DNA of 64,000 bases, from contig OZ026614.1 of assembly GCA_964020975.1 (NCBI GenBank), positions 4,581,233 through 4,645,232 on the forward strand. The letters are read 5' to 3'. The position numbers were made by a program, and so were the translations under genes. Positions 52,061 through 61,363 of the stretch are shown piece by piece (positions within the stretch are counted from its first letter, which is position 1; each line of letters begins with the position of its first letter). Source of the DNA: Hermodice carunculata (taxonomy: Eukaryota > Annelida > Polychaeta > Eunicida > Amphinomidae). The notes beneath the pieces were generated by a model that saw only the letters and a program-made list of their open reading frames with translations, was not told the DNA's origin and made no database searches.

Positions 52061-52584
52061 ATGGATTTTATACATATATACAGAATTGCTGCAAAATGCT
52101 TCAGAGAAAGGATGAAAAATGATATAGATGATGGAGCCACAAAAACATTCACAAAAAATTTAAACAGAAACATCTCAAATTCGAACAATCTGAGAAGAAA
52201 CCTGCAAGGACAAAAGACAAATATGTGTCCATTTAACTACCATGTAAACATCCAGTGCCAATGTAGCAGAAGTGAAAGACTTAAAAAATGATTGACCAAA
52301 ATGAGGTGATATCTGCTGCCTATAGCATGTTCTTGATACATATATACAGTATCACTGCAAATTGGTTCAGAGAGACAATGAAAGATAAGGCACCAGACGA
52401 CGGGGACATAAAATAATATGAACAAATTTAAACAGAAACATCTCAAATTCGAACAATCTGAGAAGAAACCTGCATGGGCACAAGACAAATGTCTCAGTTT
52501 AAACAACATCAGAACTTTTATGCTAACATAGACAGAATTAAAGATTCAGAAAAATATTGACCAAAACTCTGGCAATATCTGCCA
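52061..52584 (+). repeat. HOR unit 15, truncated at array end
   Basis: Only the first two S monomers are present. The array ends within ggcaatatctgccaa and unique DNA follows. Confidence 0.9.
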
Positions 52585-53060
52585 AATGGAGCCACAATAA
52601 AATTGTGTCAAAAAACGAAACCAGCATAGGAGTTTTCTGATTTTGTTCATTTGAAGGGTTACGGACATTTTAATGCAGATGCAGTGGAAGCGGATAATAC
52701 AAAAGTAACTCTGACAAAGAGAATTTTTTGTCCTGAACAAGTGCCCCTAATGTACCCAGATAACAAAATGAATTGCTTAAGTCAAAGATGGAGCTTAGTT
52801 GAGAAGGTTGGCCCAATAGGGGCCACAGGTCTGAATGTGCCGGCGGGCATTTTTTATAAATGGTAATGAGACTATCTGTGGTGATATCCAAGGAGAAGAT
52901 GAGGTTCCAGGTCACAGTCTGGGCGGGTCAGATCCTTTTTGGTGCTGTGTCGCTCCTGTGCCTTGCCCTCTTGGAATGCTGCAAAATATATATCAATTAG
53001 CAGTTGTTCTATTTGTCAATTCACAGAAATATCAACAAATGTAACTAAATGCATTTGACT
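52585..53060. other. unique DNA right of the satellite
   Basis: Single-copy sequence with overlapping frames on both strands. The plus frame 52651-52866 ends near a weak donor-like GTAATG and has no domain. I do not call a gene. Confidence 0.45.
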
Positions 53061-53358
53061 TATCTCTTTTACTACCTCGTTCAACACCAATAAGAACTTT
53101 CCGATTAAATCGTATCTTTTTTCTAAAGTACGCTTTTAAAATGATCAAAATTTGTAAGTGAAACTATGACAGGAGATTTAATCAGCTATAATTGTCAAAC
53201 GTTTGATTCCGCGCTTTCCAGACACGCCCAGGTTGCGCCAGTATTATCTCTTTTACTACATCGTTCAACACCAATCAGTACTTTACGATTAAATCGTTTT
53301 CGTTTGTTTTTCCTTAAGAGCGCTCTTAAATTGATCAACATCCGTAAGTGAAACTATA
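53061..53358 (+). repeat. tandem duplication, 184-bp period
   Basis: Copy 1 (53061-53168) and copy 2 (53245-53358) both run tatctcttttactac, cgttcaacaccaat, gattaaatcgt, a gct(c/t)tta word, atgatcaa/ttgatcaa and end gtaagtgaaactat. They are clearly homologous with several indels. The 76-base stretch between them differs. Confidence 0.75.
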
Positions 53359-54206
53359 ACACCTTTTAACAACCATTAACAGCAGGTTATACACAACCTA
53401 GACAAAAGCATTGTTTTACAAAAGACTGTCCATTCTTAAAAAACACAGAGGATAAGAACAAACACAGCCCATCCTTTGCATTATATATAAGGGACGGGAA
53501 CATCACTTATCCAAAACTTTTTGTCCACCATTTCGTTTACACCGATACCAGGCGGCAAACTAGCTGAACAGTCTAAGTTGGTTTGCCGCGATAAAATGGT
53601 AACATCGTACAGTGACGCAGAGAGATGTTTTTGGCCAGAACTATTCTCTACTCATTGTTGCTCATAACAATTTTATGAAGCCCTTCAATCAAGGGGAAGT
53701 CAGAGATAAACACAAACTGCACATCAAATTTGAATTCAAAGTCAAGTCTATACAGAATATCAGAAATAGCCTGCAATCTTATTGAACTTTAAACTGGGTT
53801 TTCTGGGTCCTCATACCAGGCCTATGGACTCGTCCCATACTCCTATTCAAAGTAAAATGGGGAAAGCTGATCACTCGGTCTTGCAGCATGTCCATGGGAC
53901 GGGCAAAAAAAAAAAATATATCCACAAACAAATCCCAAAATATTTTGGACATTTCATTCGACATAAGTGCTGTAAAAAGGAATGACTGTAAGATACTGCA
54001 TCCATACATGCACAACCAGTGCGACTTTCCAGACAGAGACACTGATGATAACTCTGCCTAGAAAATCAACCTTGCAACACGAAAAGGTAATTATTATCGT
54101 ATATGTATCGCACAGGGATTAAGTACGGATGTATCGTGAATGTCTGGACGGGTGGATAGCACCACCATTTACTGGAGAATATTTTTGAAAAACTTTTTAA
54201 AAACTT
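53359..54206. other. no gene recognised; includes a 9-bp stem
   Basis: Contains gcggcaaac (53552-53560) and its exact reverse complement (53581-53589) around a 20-base loop. The sequence just before (53523-53555) is repeated at 54211-54243. Otherwise only short frames. Confidence 0.5.
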
Positions 54207-54256
54207 TTACGTCCGCCATTTCGTTTACACAGATACCACGCGGTATCGGTGTAAAC
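54207..54256. repeat. repeat of the 53.5-kb word with an inverted repeat
   Basis: gtccgccatttcgtttacac here and gtccaccatttcgtttacac at 53523 match over about 33 bp through a gatacca(c/g)gcgg end. In this copy a 15-base arm (54223-54237) faces its reverse complement (54242-54256) with one mismatch and a 4-base loop. This could be two related MITE ends. Confidence 0.55.
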
Positions 54257-55757
54257 CAAATAACGTTTTGACGTTTCAAGTGGACCTCAACCAAAGAATT
54301 ATCGTGTATTATCGGCGATTTCATTTTCCTTTTCAATATAAATGTTAACAATTGGCGATTTGCCAAGTTTAAAAAGATCACATCAACACTGTACAAATCA
54401 CAGTGATTTACCAAGTAGAATTACTTCAAATTCGTGGATGGGGAAAAACCAACTTGGGTCCACCATGATCGCAAAACGGGGCAACTGCATATTTCACTAG
54501 TGTCTACATTCAAAGCTTTCATTGAGTGCGTTTGAGTCGTTTATGTATTAATTTGTTTGTTTGTTGTCTCCATGACAAGCTTAAGAGTGCTAGGACAACT
54601 ATTCACCCGCCTGGATCTTAACTTTCCGGCGTAACCAAGTAGGCCCAATGCCCTCACTTATATACGTTCATTCAGTTTTATTTTGTAAATGAATTCGTAG
54701 AAAAATATTTGATTTGATGTGATATGACAAGTCGGGCCAGTGGGTGTGGGTGAACCCGCACTTAAGAAGAGCGCTATTTTTGGTAAAAAGTATAATCCAC
54801 AGAAACTCTAAAACACTGGTGCCGTATTCTGAAAAACCTCCTGTAATTTTCATGGAGCGTGCAATGTAACTGTAATTGGCAGCACGTGGAATGTAAGAGA
54901 AGTCTGATTGTTGGCGCTGTAGCATGTTGCGTCCCCTTTTCAAGTGACTCCTACTAAAAGTATGCGAGTCAATTGTTTCTTAGACATTTCGTGTGAGAAG
55001 CCGGAGCTTCTTAAGATGTCACCACCGATTATTTGACGGAATAAGGGGTTACTATAAAAAAAAAAGTCAATGAAGTGTCACGGCAAGAGAACTATTGGGT
55101 GGTGGATTCTGAAGAACGGCCCTGCGATAGGTTCTAGTTCCCCTGCAAAAGAAAGTCTCTGATAATACAGGCCGCACTTTTCTTGTAGAACACTGATGCC
55201 GTATCCCGTTCAAATTACCTGACGGGAATTCACAAAAGAAAGAGATTGCCAACTTTACAACATGGAATACGTTCGCTAAACGGAGTGAGGATCAACCTGC
55301 CTTGCGTCATGTTTCATAACCATATGGTTCCTGAAATTTTAAACACATTGGCCTTCTTCAGGTTTCGACTTTGCCGCAGCCCAGTATCACATCTGACACA
55401 GTGTACAAAGAAAGAAAAAGACATTTCCTTTGAGTTTAGACCTATCCTGGCCTCCAAGGTGCACAGGCATGGGGGCCCTGATAAGGCCGGGCTATCGTCT
55501 TTCCCTTTCATTCCTCTAAATATGTCACTCTAGTTAACACTGTTCTCTAGATAAGTCGAACATTCAATTTCGTTTCTCCCAGCACTGTATCAGAAAGTCC
55601 TGTGCAGTTCTGACCCATCCTTTTCTTCCCAGTAAATCCCTTATTAGGCTTGTCAAACTTAACATCCATGCAAAACGCTCTCATGTGCTTCTTCTGAGCG
55701 CCGACCTTCCTCGGACGAGTTTAAGCCATGACACTCGAATGAACCTTCCGAACAACC
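54257..55757. other. no gene recognised, somewhat less AT-rich
   Basis: Several overlapping frames but no domain. The segment leads into a candidate first exon at 55758. No TATA or CCAAT element was seen immediately upstream of that ATG. Confidence 0.45.
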
Positions 55758-56033
55758 ATGGATCCCGGTATTATGGGTCCATGCAGCGACAAACAAAACT
55801 CACAGAGACAAAACGAAAACGCACTCACACCCAAGCATTCAAGTTCAAAACATGACGAAACAGCATTCAAACTCTCATCCCACAAACTCCCAAAGAAATG
55901 TACGGGCCATTTAATGTCATCTTTGCTAAAGGAAATAAAACGAATTATAAAACAGCACGTACCTAGCGGCCCAGCGGCAGAAAACCATGCACCTGCAGGT
56001 GTACAGGCAAATGCGGTTCTCCGCTGCGACTGA
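55758..56033 (+). CDS. candidate first-exon open frame, unrecognised
   Basis: An ATG in strong context (caaccATGG) opens 91 codons with hydrophilic composition: M-D-P-G-I-M-G-P early, many N, Q, S, K and H, then a basic helix-like stretch L-L-K-E-I-K-R-I-I-K-Q-H and a Pro/Ala-rich tail. Possible donors inside it are CAC|GTACCT (about 55960) and GCAG|GTGTAC (about 55999). The minus strand has a frame of 118 codons over the same bases that is Cys/Phe-rich and looks like a shadow. No domain is recognised. It may be the start of a host protein, with later exons not found. Confidence 0.3.
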   Translation: MDPGIMGPCSDKQNSQRQNENALTPKHSSSKHDETAFKLSSHKLPKKCTGHLMSSLLKEIKRIIKQHVPSGPAAENHAPAGVQANAVLRCD

Positions 56034-56527
56034 GAGCTCTTTGTCCTTGCATGAATGTGTTGTACATACGCGTGCAAATTAATTTACTGTATCTGCCCGA
56101 CCAGTAGTAGATGGACAGTGATTGGCTGGAGTTACCGCCAGATTGGTAATGCTTTTGAAGGCAGCTGTGCCCGGCTGCAAACTTACTGGGTCAAATATCA
56201 CGCGGCTTTTCTAATCCCGCCAGAAGACGCACTCTAAATAATAAAACAAACAGCTTGACGGGTTTAATGGTTATAATGAGAAATATACACAATTAAACTG
56301 TCTAGACATGTGTACATTAAATTGTTAGCCTGCCACCTGAACGGTAAGGTGCGATATATTTTACGTAACTGTCATCTACCACCGCCAAAGAGTATCAATC
56401 TGTCAGGTTGGAAAACAGATTGAGAAGACTGTCGGAATTTGCATGAACTACTGGGTGTTCTCGTATCTGCCAGGGTCACGGAAATTGAAAGCTTAGCAGG
56501 CAATAATTGGTCTTTATGCAGAGATAG
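56034..56527. other. spacer with inverted CCAAT motif, no gene
   Basis: Contains gattggct at about 56121-56128 (CCAAT on the minus strand). I see no other supported feature. Confidence 0.45.
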
Positions 56528-56564
56528 CCAATCAGCAATGCGAACTTCCAGTCGTTTATATAAG
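56528..56564 (+). promoter_or_regulatory. CCAAT box plus TATA box, promoter-like
   Basis: AGCCAATCAG has its CCAAT core at 56528-56532, and TATATAAG lies at 56557-56564, 25 bp downstream. This is close to the usual RNA polymerase II order. Initiation would be expected near 56590. No open frame with a good start follows closely, so the driven transcript is unknown. Confidence 0.4.
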
Positions 56565-56617
56565 GGTGTTCTTTCTATGATCTACTTCTGGTAAGGCCAC
56601 GTACTTTTGACTCAAGT

Positions 56618-56632
56618 GGGGGGGGGGGGGGG
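56618..56632 (+). repeat. poly-G tract (15 G)
   Basis: An uninterrupted G run shortly after the promoter-like pair. Confidence 0.9.
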
Positions 56633-56920
56633 AGCTAGATTTGTGTTGCGTCAATAGGAAATAACCACAGCTGAAAACAAGCTGCCTGAAAATAAACAAC
56701 AAACACGTTGAATACATAAAAGTACTGTATTCAAGGGAATATAGGCCTATTAACCAGTTTGACACCATTTGGAAGTGTTATATCTACTCTCTGTTTACAT
56801 GGGAAAATAAACTGCTTCTGATTTGTCGATGTCTATTTTAAATTGTTCCCTGCGTAAGTTTTAAATGTTCACCAATGCCCGGTTGCACATGTCCGAGTCT
56901 TGTAACCCGGAGTTAAATTC
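56633..56920. other. short spacer, nothing recognised
   Basis: Contains one taggcctatta word and no supported gene or repeat. Confidence 0.5.
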
Positions 56921-57073
<153 letters not shown>

Positions 57074-57909
57074 ACGTGAACTAGTTTCCGTAAGCAAAGC
57101 CTCACTAACATAAGTTATGGATACACAGCATCCTTTTCACATCATTAATACAGATTAGCTCAGATAAACAGCGTCTTCTTTTTTCATTTAGCAACAGCCT
57201 TGAAATATGTTACTTTACTACATCAACCTTGATATTGTTAAATCTGCATTGAACTGTTGGCCTGAAGAATAATTTTCGTACATCAGCTCTTGCATATATA
57301 GCAATTTTCATTGACATATAGAATAAATGAAAGCATGCCCCATATACGAGGAAGCAATTTAAGATTAATTTAAGTGAAACTTGACTTGTCCATTCCGCCC
57401 AACATCTTTCAACGCCCAGATATCACTGTATGTCAAACTCTAATGATCAAATAGAGAAAGACTGATGAGAAATTTATCTGACATTTAACTTTTTTAAGTG
57501 CCCGTTTTTAGAAAGTATTTTAACGACTTATTCATTCTAGAAGAAGAAAAAGAAAGAGTAGGAGGAGGAGGACTTATGATTTACTCGGGATGAAACGAAA
57601 TTTAATATTCAAAATTTCTGGAAAAGCACTAGGCCTAAATGAATGTTTGCCTGAAGCCTCTGCTGGTCAATATGGATCGTGCGAATGGTATATATGCACA
57701 TGGAGCTGTAAGACACCATGATTCCACTAGCTATACGCTATAAGCTTGTCAAACGAGGTTTCAGTGGAAAAAACATTGTCACTGCTATACCTTCTTACCC
57801 ATTACTGTGTTGTATTCATGTTAACCCCCCCCCCCCCGTCTCTTCAACGTCTTCATGATGAATATTAACCTTCCCAAACATGATCGCTTGGCAAGTCCAA
57901 ATGTAAACT
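57074..57909. other. AT-rich DNA, nothing recognised
   Basis: Includes a C-run at about 57826-57837 and a purine-rich patch near 57540-57570. No gene is supported. Confidence 0.5.
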
Positions 57910-57928
57910 GCACACACACACACACACG

Positions 57929-58021
<93 letters not shown>
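57910..58021. repeat. compound (CA)n(TA)n microsatellite
   Basis: About 32 CA units with CG interruptions pass into about 24 TA units. Confidence 0.97.
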
Positions 58022-58026
<5 letters not shown>

Positions 58027-59396
58027 AGGAAATTGAGAAATGTGGCAGTTTAATGTATTAGTCAATGTTATTCAAAGGAAACGTAAGCAGATAATAATGT
58101 CCAGAAACAAAATCAAATAGGATTTAACAGGTTTATGCACTGGTGTACTTTGTAATGTTCACAGCTTTGCATCTTCTTATATGTTTTGCACACACACAAT
58201 TTTGTCGTTAGCTGAAAGAACATTTTGAGGTAGTGTTGAGAAATCGAAATTAAATTATTTTATGAGTTCTCATTTCAATGTAAACAAGTGCTGTGCATAA
58301 ATCACACTCGACAGTCGATCTGACTCAACATATGAAAAAATATTATGACGTCACAAGTGTGTTATATAATACAAATCTGGGTCAGCGATACACATCAAAA
58401 GGTCCAGATTGACCTAACACGGTGACTCCACCATGTTCAAATATTATACTGCTGCATTGGTATGACAGTCCTCGTGCAGCTTTCGAGGTTGACAGTATCA
58501 TAAAAACCATTACACCCCCCCCCCAAAAAAAAATAATAATAAATGTCTGATATTCTGCAACATATTGAAGTTTCGATAAAATGCCACACGAAAACATCAT
58601 AGTAGTCTGCTATGAATACAAATCATTATATCACTTACCGTTAACAAAAAACTGGCTGCCCACTTGTATGAGAACACGTATCTCTTGCAATCAATAGTAC
58701 TGACAGGAGGCATGTAATGTCTGTGACACCGGCAGACCCGCTCGGGCCCACTCAGTGGGAATGGACGATCAATTACCGTGAAGAAATGAATGGAGCCAAT
58801 AGTGATGAAAACAGGGACTGGGATGACCGGGGAGAGTCCGACTGCATGAACACTTAACTGCTAACAGACTTCATATTTTTTCAAAAACAAATTACAATCT
58901 TTCACTGGCGGACTGATGTTACAAAATATAGATGTTAATGAAAGCGTTCTTAAAAATACATTCTTTGAAACAAACGTCGAAAGATTGAACATGTATTTGT
59001 CTCTTTTTCAAAAAAAAAAAAAAAAAAGTAAAAAAGCAAAAAAACATGTGTTGTTAAACTTAACTACATCTAAGTTGCTTTATTCAGTATCATCGATAAA
59101 CACTGACACAAAGATAATAATAGTTTTGCAGTATTCGTACGCAGAATATAACAGTTGCACAGTTTTCTATATACACAATATCAATGATTCAAGACGAAAC
59201 TAGAAAAGTGCCCCAAAGACCACGGTGCAAGGACACAGATGCCCCCACGTGCCATTGCCCCCATCAGCACTGGAAAGAGTAGCATGTAATTGGTGGTAGA
59301 ACTTCAAACATATCATGAGATCTACACATGGATAGTAGGCATATACATATAACTTTTCATATTTTGCTTGCTATTCCTATCATATATCATGGCTAT
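58022..59396. other. AT-rich DNA, nothing recognised
   Basis: Short C-run and A-runs (about 58516-58531, 59011-59027). Short frames only. Confidence 0.5.
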
Positions 59397-59690
59397 ACCT
59401 GAAATACACATGGCACAGGTCTGACAAGAACCAATACTCACTTTCCTAGAATTGACATTTTCACTAAGTTACTAATGATATCAACCAATGATGATTAGGC
59501 CAAAAAAACAACCAAAACCCAAGGGGCACATCTTCACATATTGATTGATGCTCATATGATGTTTCTTACCTGTACCTCAAACATTTGATGCAATACACTG
59601 CACAATTTTGACATAAGCCAATATTCACTGAATTGACATTTTCACAAAATTAATTAGTGAAAAATGATCATATGTCAATCAGCATGAGAC
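59397..59690 (+). repeat. diverged direct duplication, ~187-bp period
   Basis: Copy 1 (about 59397-59500) and copy 2 (about 59574-59690) share ccaata(c/t)tcact followed by gaattgacattttcac and an aatgat stretch. Copy 1 has a short insertion between the first two words. Borders are approximate. Confidence 0.55.
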
Positions 59691-59692
59691 AA

Positions 59693-59752
59693 AAACAAAA
59701 AAACAAAAAAAAAAAAACAAATAAAAAAACAAAACAAAAAAAAATATATATA
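59693..59752. repeat. A-rich low-complexity tract
   Basis: A-runs broken by single C or T, followed by tatatataat. It could be a decayed poly-A tail, but no element was recognised upstream. Confidence 0.85.
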
Positions 59753-59815
59753 ATATTAGATGTATCATATATACTGTTGCGCAAACTCTAAGGGTAACAG
59801 CGCTTTAGTCGGGCA

Positions 59816-59816
<1 letters not shown>

Positions 59817-59898
<82 letters not shown>
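59817..59898. repeat. (TA)n microsatellite
   Basis: About 40 TA repeats; the open frames across it are artefacts of composition. Confidence 0.97.
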
Positions 59899-59901
<3 letters not shown>

Positions 59902-59937
59902 CTAGTTTTTGTAAGCTTAACACTTGCTTGTCTTTAC

Positions 59938-60068
<131 letters not shown>

Positions 60069-60167
60069 TGAATTTCATCATCTTTGAACCTTGCCATGGT
60101 TGCAATGATCGTCCTGCCTTCAGGCGTACACTTACTAATTTTTGTTAGGATACCAGTATTAAATACT

Positions 60168-60433
60168 ATCTTGCGGCTCTGTTTCTGCGAGGTAAGTTTC
60201 AGGGCGAGGTATGCCTCGAAGGGAGTTGAGTGCTTCAGCGCGAAGCAAGTTTCACGCGTGAAGCAGACCTCGCCGACCAGGAAGCTTTAAAAGGGCTTGT
60301 GAGGTCTTGAAAGCGAGGTCGCTATAATGCTGTACTAGCTGCTTACACGTGGCATCAAGCCTTCGAGGCGTCTTGCAGAAGTAGATTCGTGAAAGCTAGC
60401 TTGCTGTCACGGGCGAGGTCTCGATCACGTAGC
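60168..60433. other. GC-rich, palindrome-dense island
   Basis: Clearly GC-richer than its surroundings. It contains gcttc-agcgc-gaagc (60232-60246), the perfect 12-mer ttcacgcgtgaa (60251-60262), repeated gcgaggt words (60187, 60204, 60313 and 60413) and their complement acctcgcc (60267-60274), plus cacgtg near 60347. I recognise no RNA family, tRNA or SINE. It could be a structured RNA, a regulatory element or an old repeat. Confidence 0.5.
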
Positions 60434-60693
60434 ACCATTGTTCACTTCAATTTTGGTTAATGTTTTGAAATTATATATTTAGACTTAAGTGAAGAAGGAA
60501 GAAAAAGCAAGAAATATATGCTTGACTAGCGATGCAGTCAAATCTAGGGCTTCTTTGGAATTCATGCCTAGTAGATTACACAAACTTTGATTGTTGGGAT
60601 ATAGTATTAAACAGTACCATATTGCATTTGTCACTGTTATAAAAATCGTGGGTATTACGGAGTGCCATAAAAGGATTATTCTGTACTTTCTAC

Positions 60694-60764
60694 CACTGTA
60701 AAATATTTCATCCCCATCAGAACTGATCTTGATTTGCGTAGGTCGTGGTACAACTTCGATCTGT
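60694..60764 (-). CDS. candidate downstream exon, minus strand
   Basis: On the minus strand, tctgtgtag|A opens this exon; its first base completes the codon left by the exon at 60981-61252 (GG+A). It reads Q-I-E-V-V-P-R-P-T-Q-I-K and ends near TAC-AGT-G|GTAGAA, a weak donor. The frame is open beyond it to 60485, so the true end is uncertain. No family is recognised. Confidence 0.4.
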
Positions 60765-60980
60765 CTACACAGAATTACAGGATCTGGCCAAGATATGTGG
60801 GGGACCAATTTTAGACCAATATTTTCAGACTGGCAATATGGAGTCTAGGTTCTCTCCACGATTTTCCTGGATTTTGATACTTTCTTTGCGTGCCCAACAA
60901 ATACCGGAAATTTCCACAATCCAGGAAACTAATAGAAAGCCTAGTCCAGAGTGACCCCCTTTACTGCTTAATGAGCTCAC

Positions 60981-61252
60981 CCAGAGCGACGCAGTAGCAA
61001 GATCAGGAAGCGTAATGCAACATCCATTGCGATTTCACCGACCAGCTCACATGAGGTCAATGGAGCAGCCTGTTCAACTAAAAATTTAACCTTTTTGATC
61101 TCTTTCCAATGTCTTCTAAGAGTAGGTAACTTAAGATGTCCTGAAATTACGATAAAGGTCTTTTGCACCTGTGCATGTTGGAATTTGTGTGCGAATCTAG
61201 TGAGAATTTCATTATCTGGCAACAACAAAACAACTAGAACGCCATTATCTGT
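60981..61252 (-). CDS. candidate exon, minus strand, unrecognised protein
   Basis: The acceptor ccactttgtttcag precedes an exon of 272 bases that ends TCTGG|GTGAGC, a near-consensus donor, in phase 2. The peptide begins T-D-N-G-V-L-V-V-L-L-L-P-D-N-E and includes H-L-K-L-P-T-L-R-R-H-W-K and C-E-L-V-G-E-I-A-M-D. It alternates hydrophobic strands and charged stretches as in a globular domain. The frame stays open upstream to a stop at 61361-61363, so the exon may begin earlier, and T-D-N-G-V occurs twice in that longer version. A 216-bp intron leads to the in-phase exon at 60764. I recognise no family. Confidence 0.5.
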
Positions 61253-61363
61253 CTGAAACAAAGTGGTTTCGGTTTCAACACCATTGTCAGTAGTCCAATC
61301 GAAAATGTGTTGAATGGTCAGCGGACAATATAAATCAGGGTTATTATGTAATGACGAGTTTCA

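Larger units (their letters stand above)
28591..52584 (+). repeat. main higher-order satellite array, ~24 kb
   Basis: Monomers share catatatacag, a word caaattcgaacaatctga, and ttgaccaaa..atatctgcc. Spacing between the catatatacag markers is 265-268 (S) or 342-345 (L); L carries an extra block around gggtccatttcactactg. In the unit at 38693 the markers at 38705, 38971, 39239, 39584, 39849 and 40191 give 266, 268, 345, 265 and 342, a 5-mer S-S-L-S-L of 1486 bp. Units are almost identical in the middle and more diverged at both edges, as expected of an array homogenised by unequal exchange. Small frames (76, 67 and 90 codons) persist in most units only because units are near copies; many units carry disrupted versions. 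The array stops abruptly at about 52584. Location (centromeric, subtelomeric or other) cannot be told. Confidence 0.95.

Noticed and set aside
22365-52584. Telomeric or rDNA repeat array
   Set aside because: No TTAGGG-type or rRNA sequence is present; the units are unrelated ~266/343-bp satellite monomers.
52651-52866. Gene directly right of the satellite
   Set aside because: Frames are open on both strands, with only a weak donor and no domain; not enough to call.
55721-56077. 118-codon minus-strand gene
   Set aside because: It overlaps a more protein-like plus-strand frame, is Cys/Phe-rich, and has no domain or splice support.
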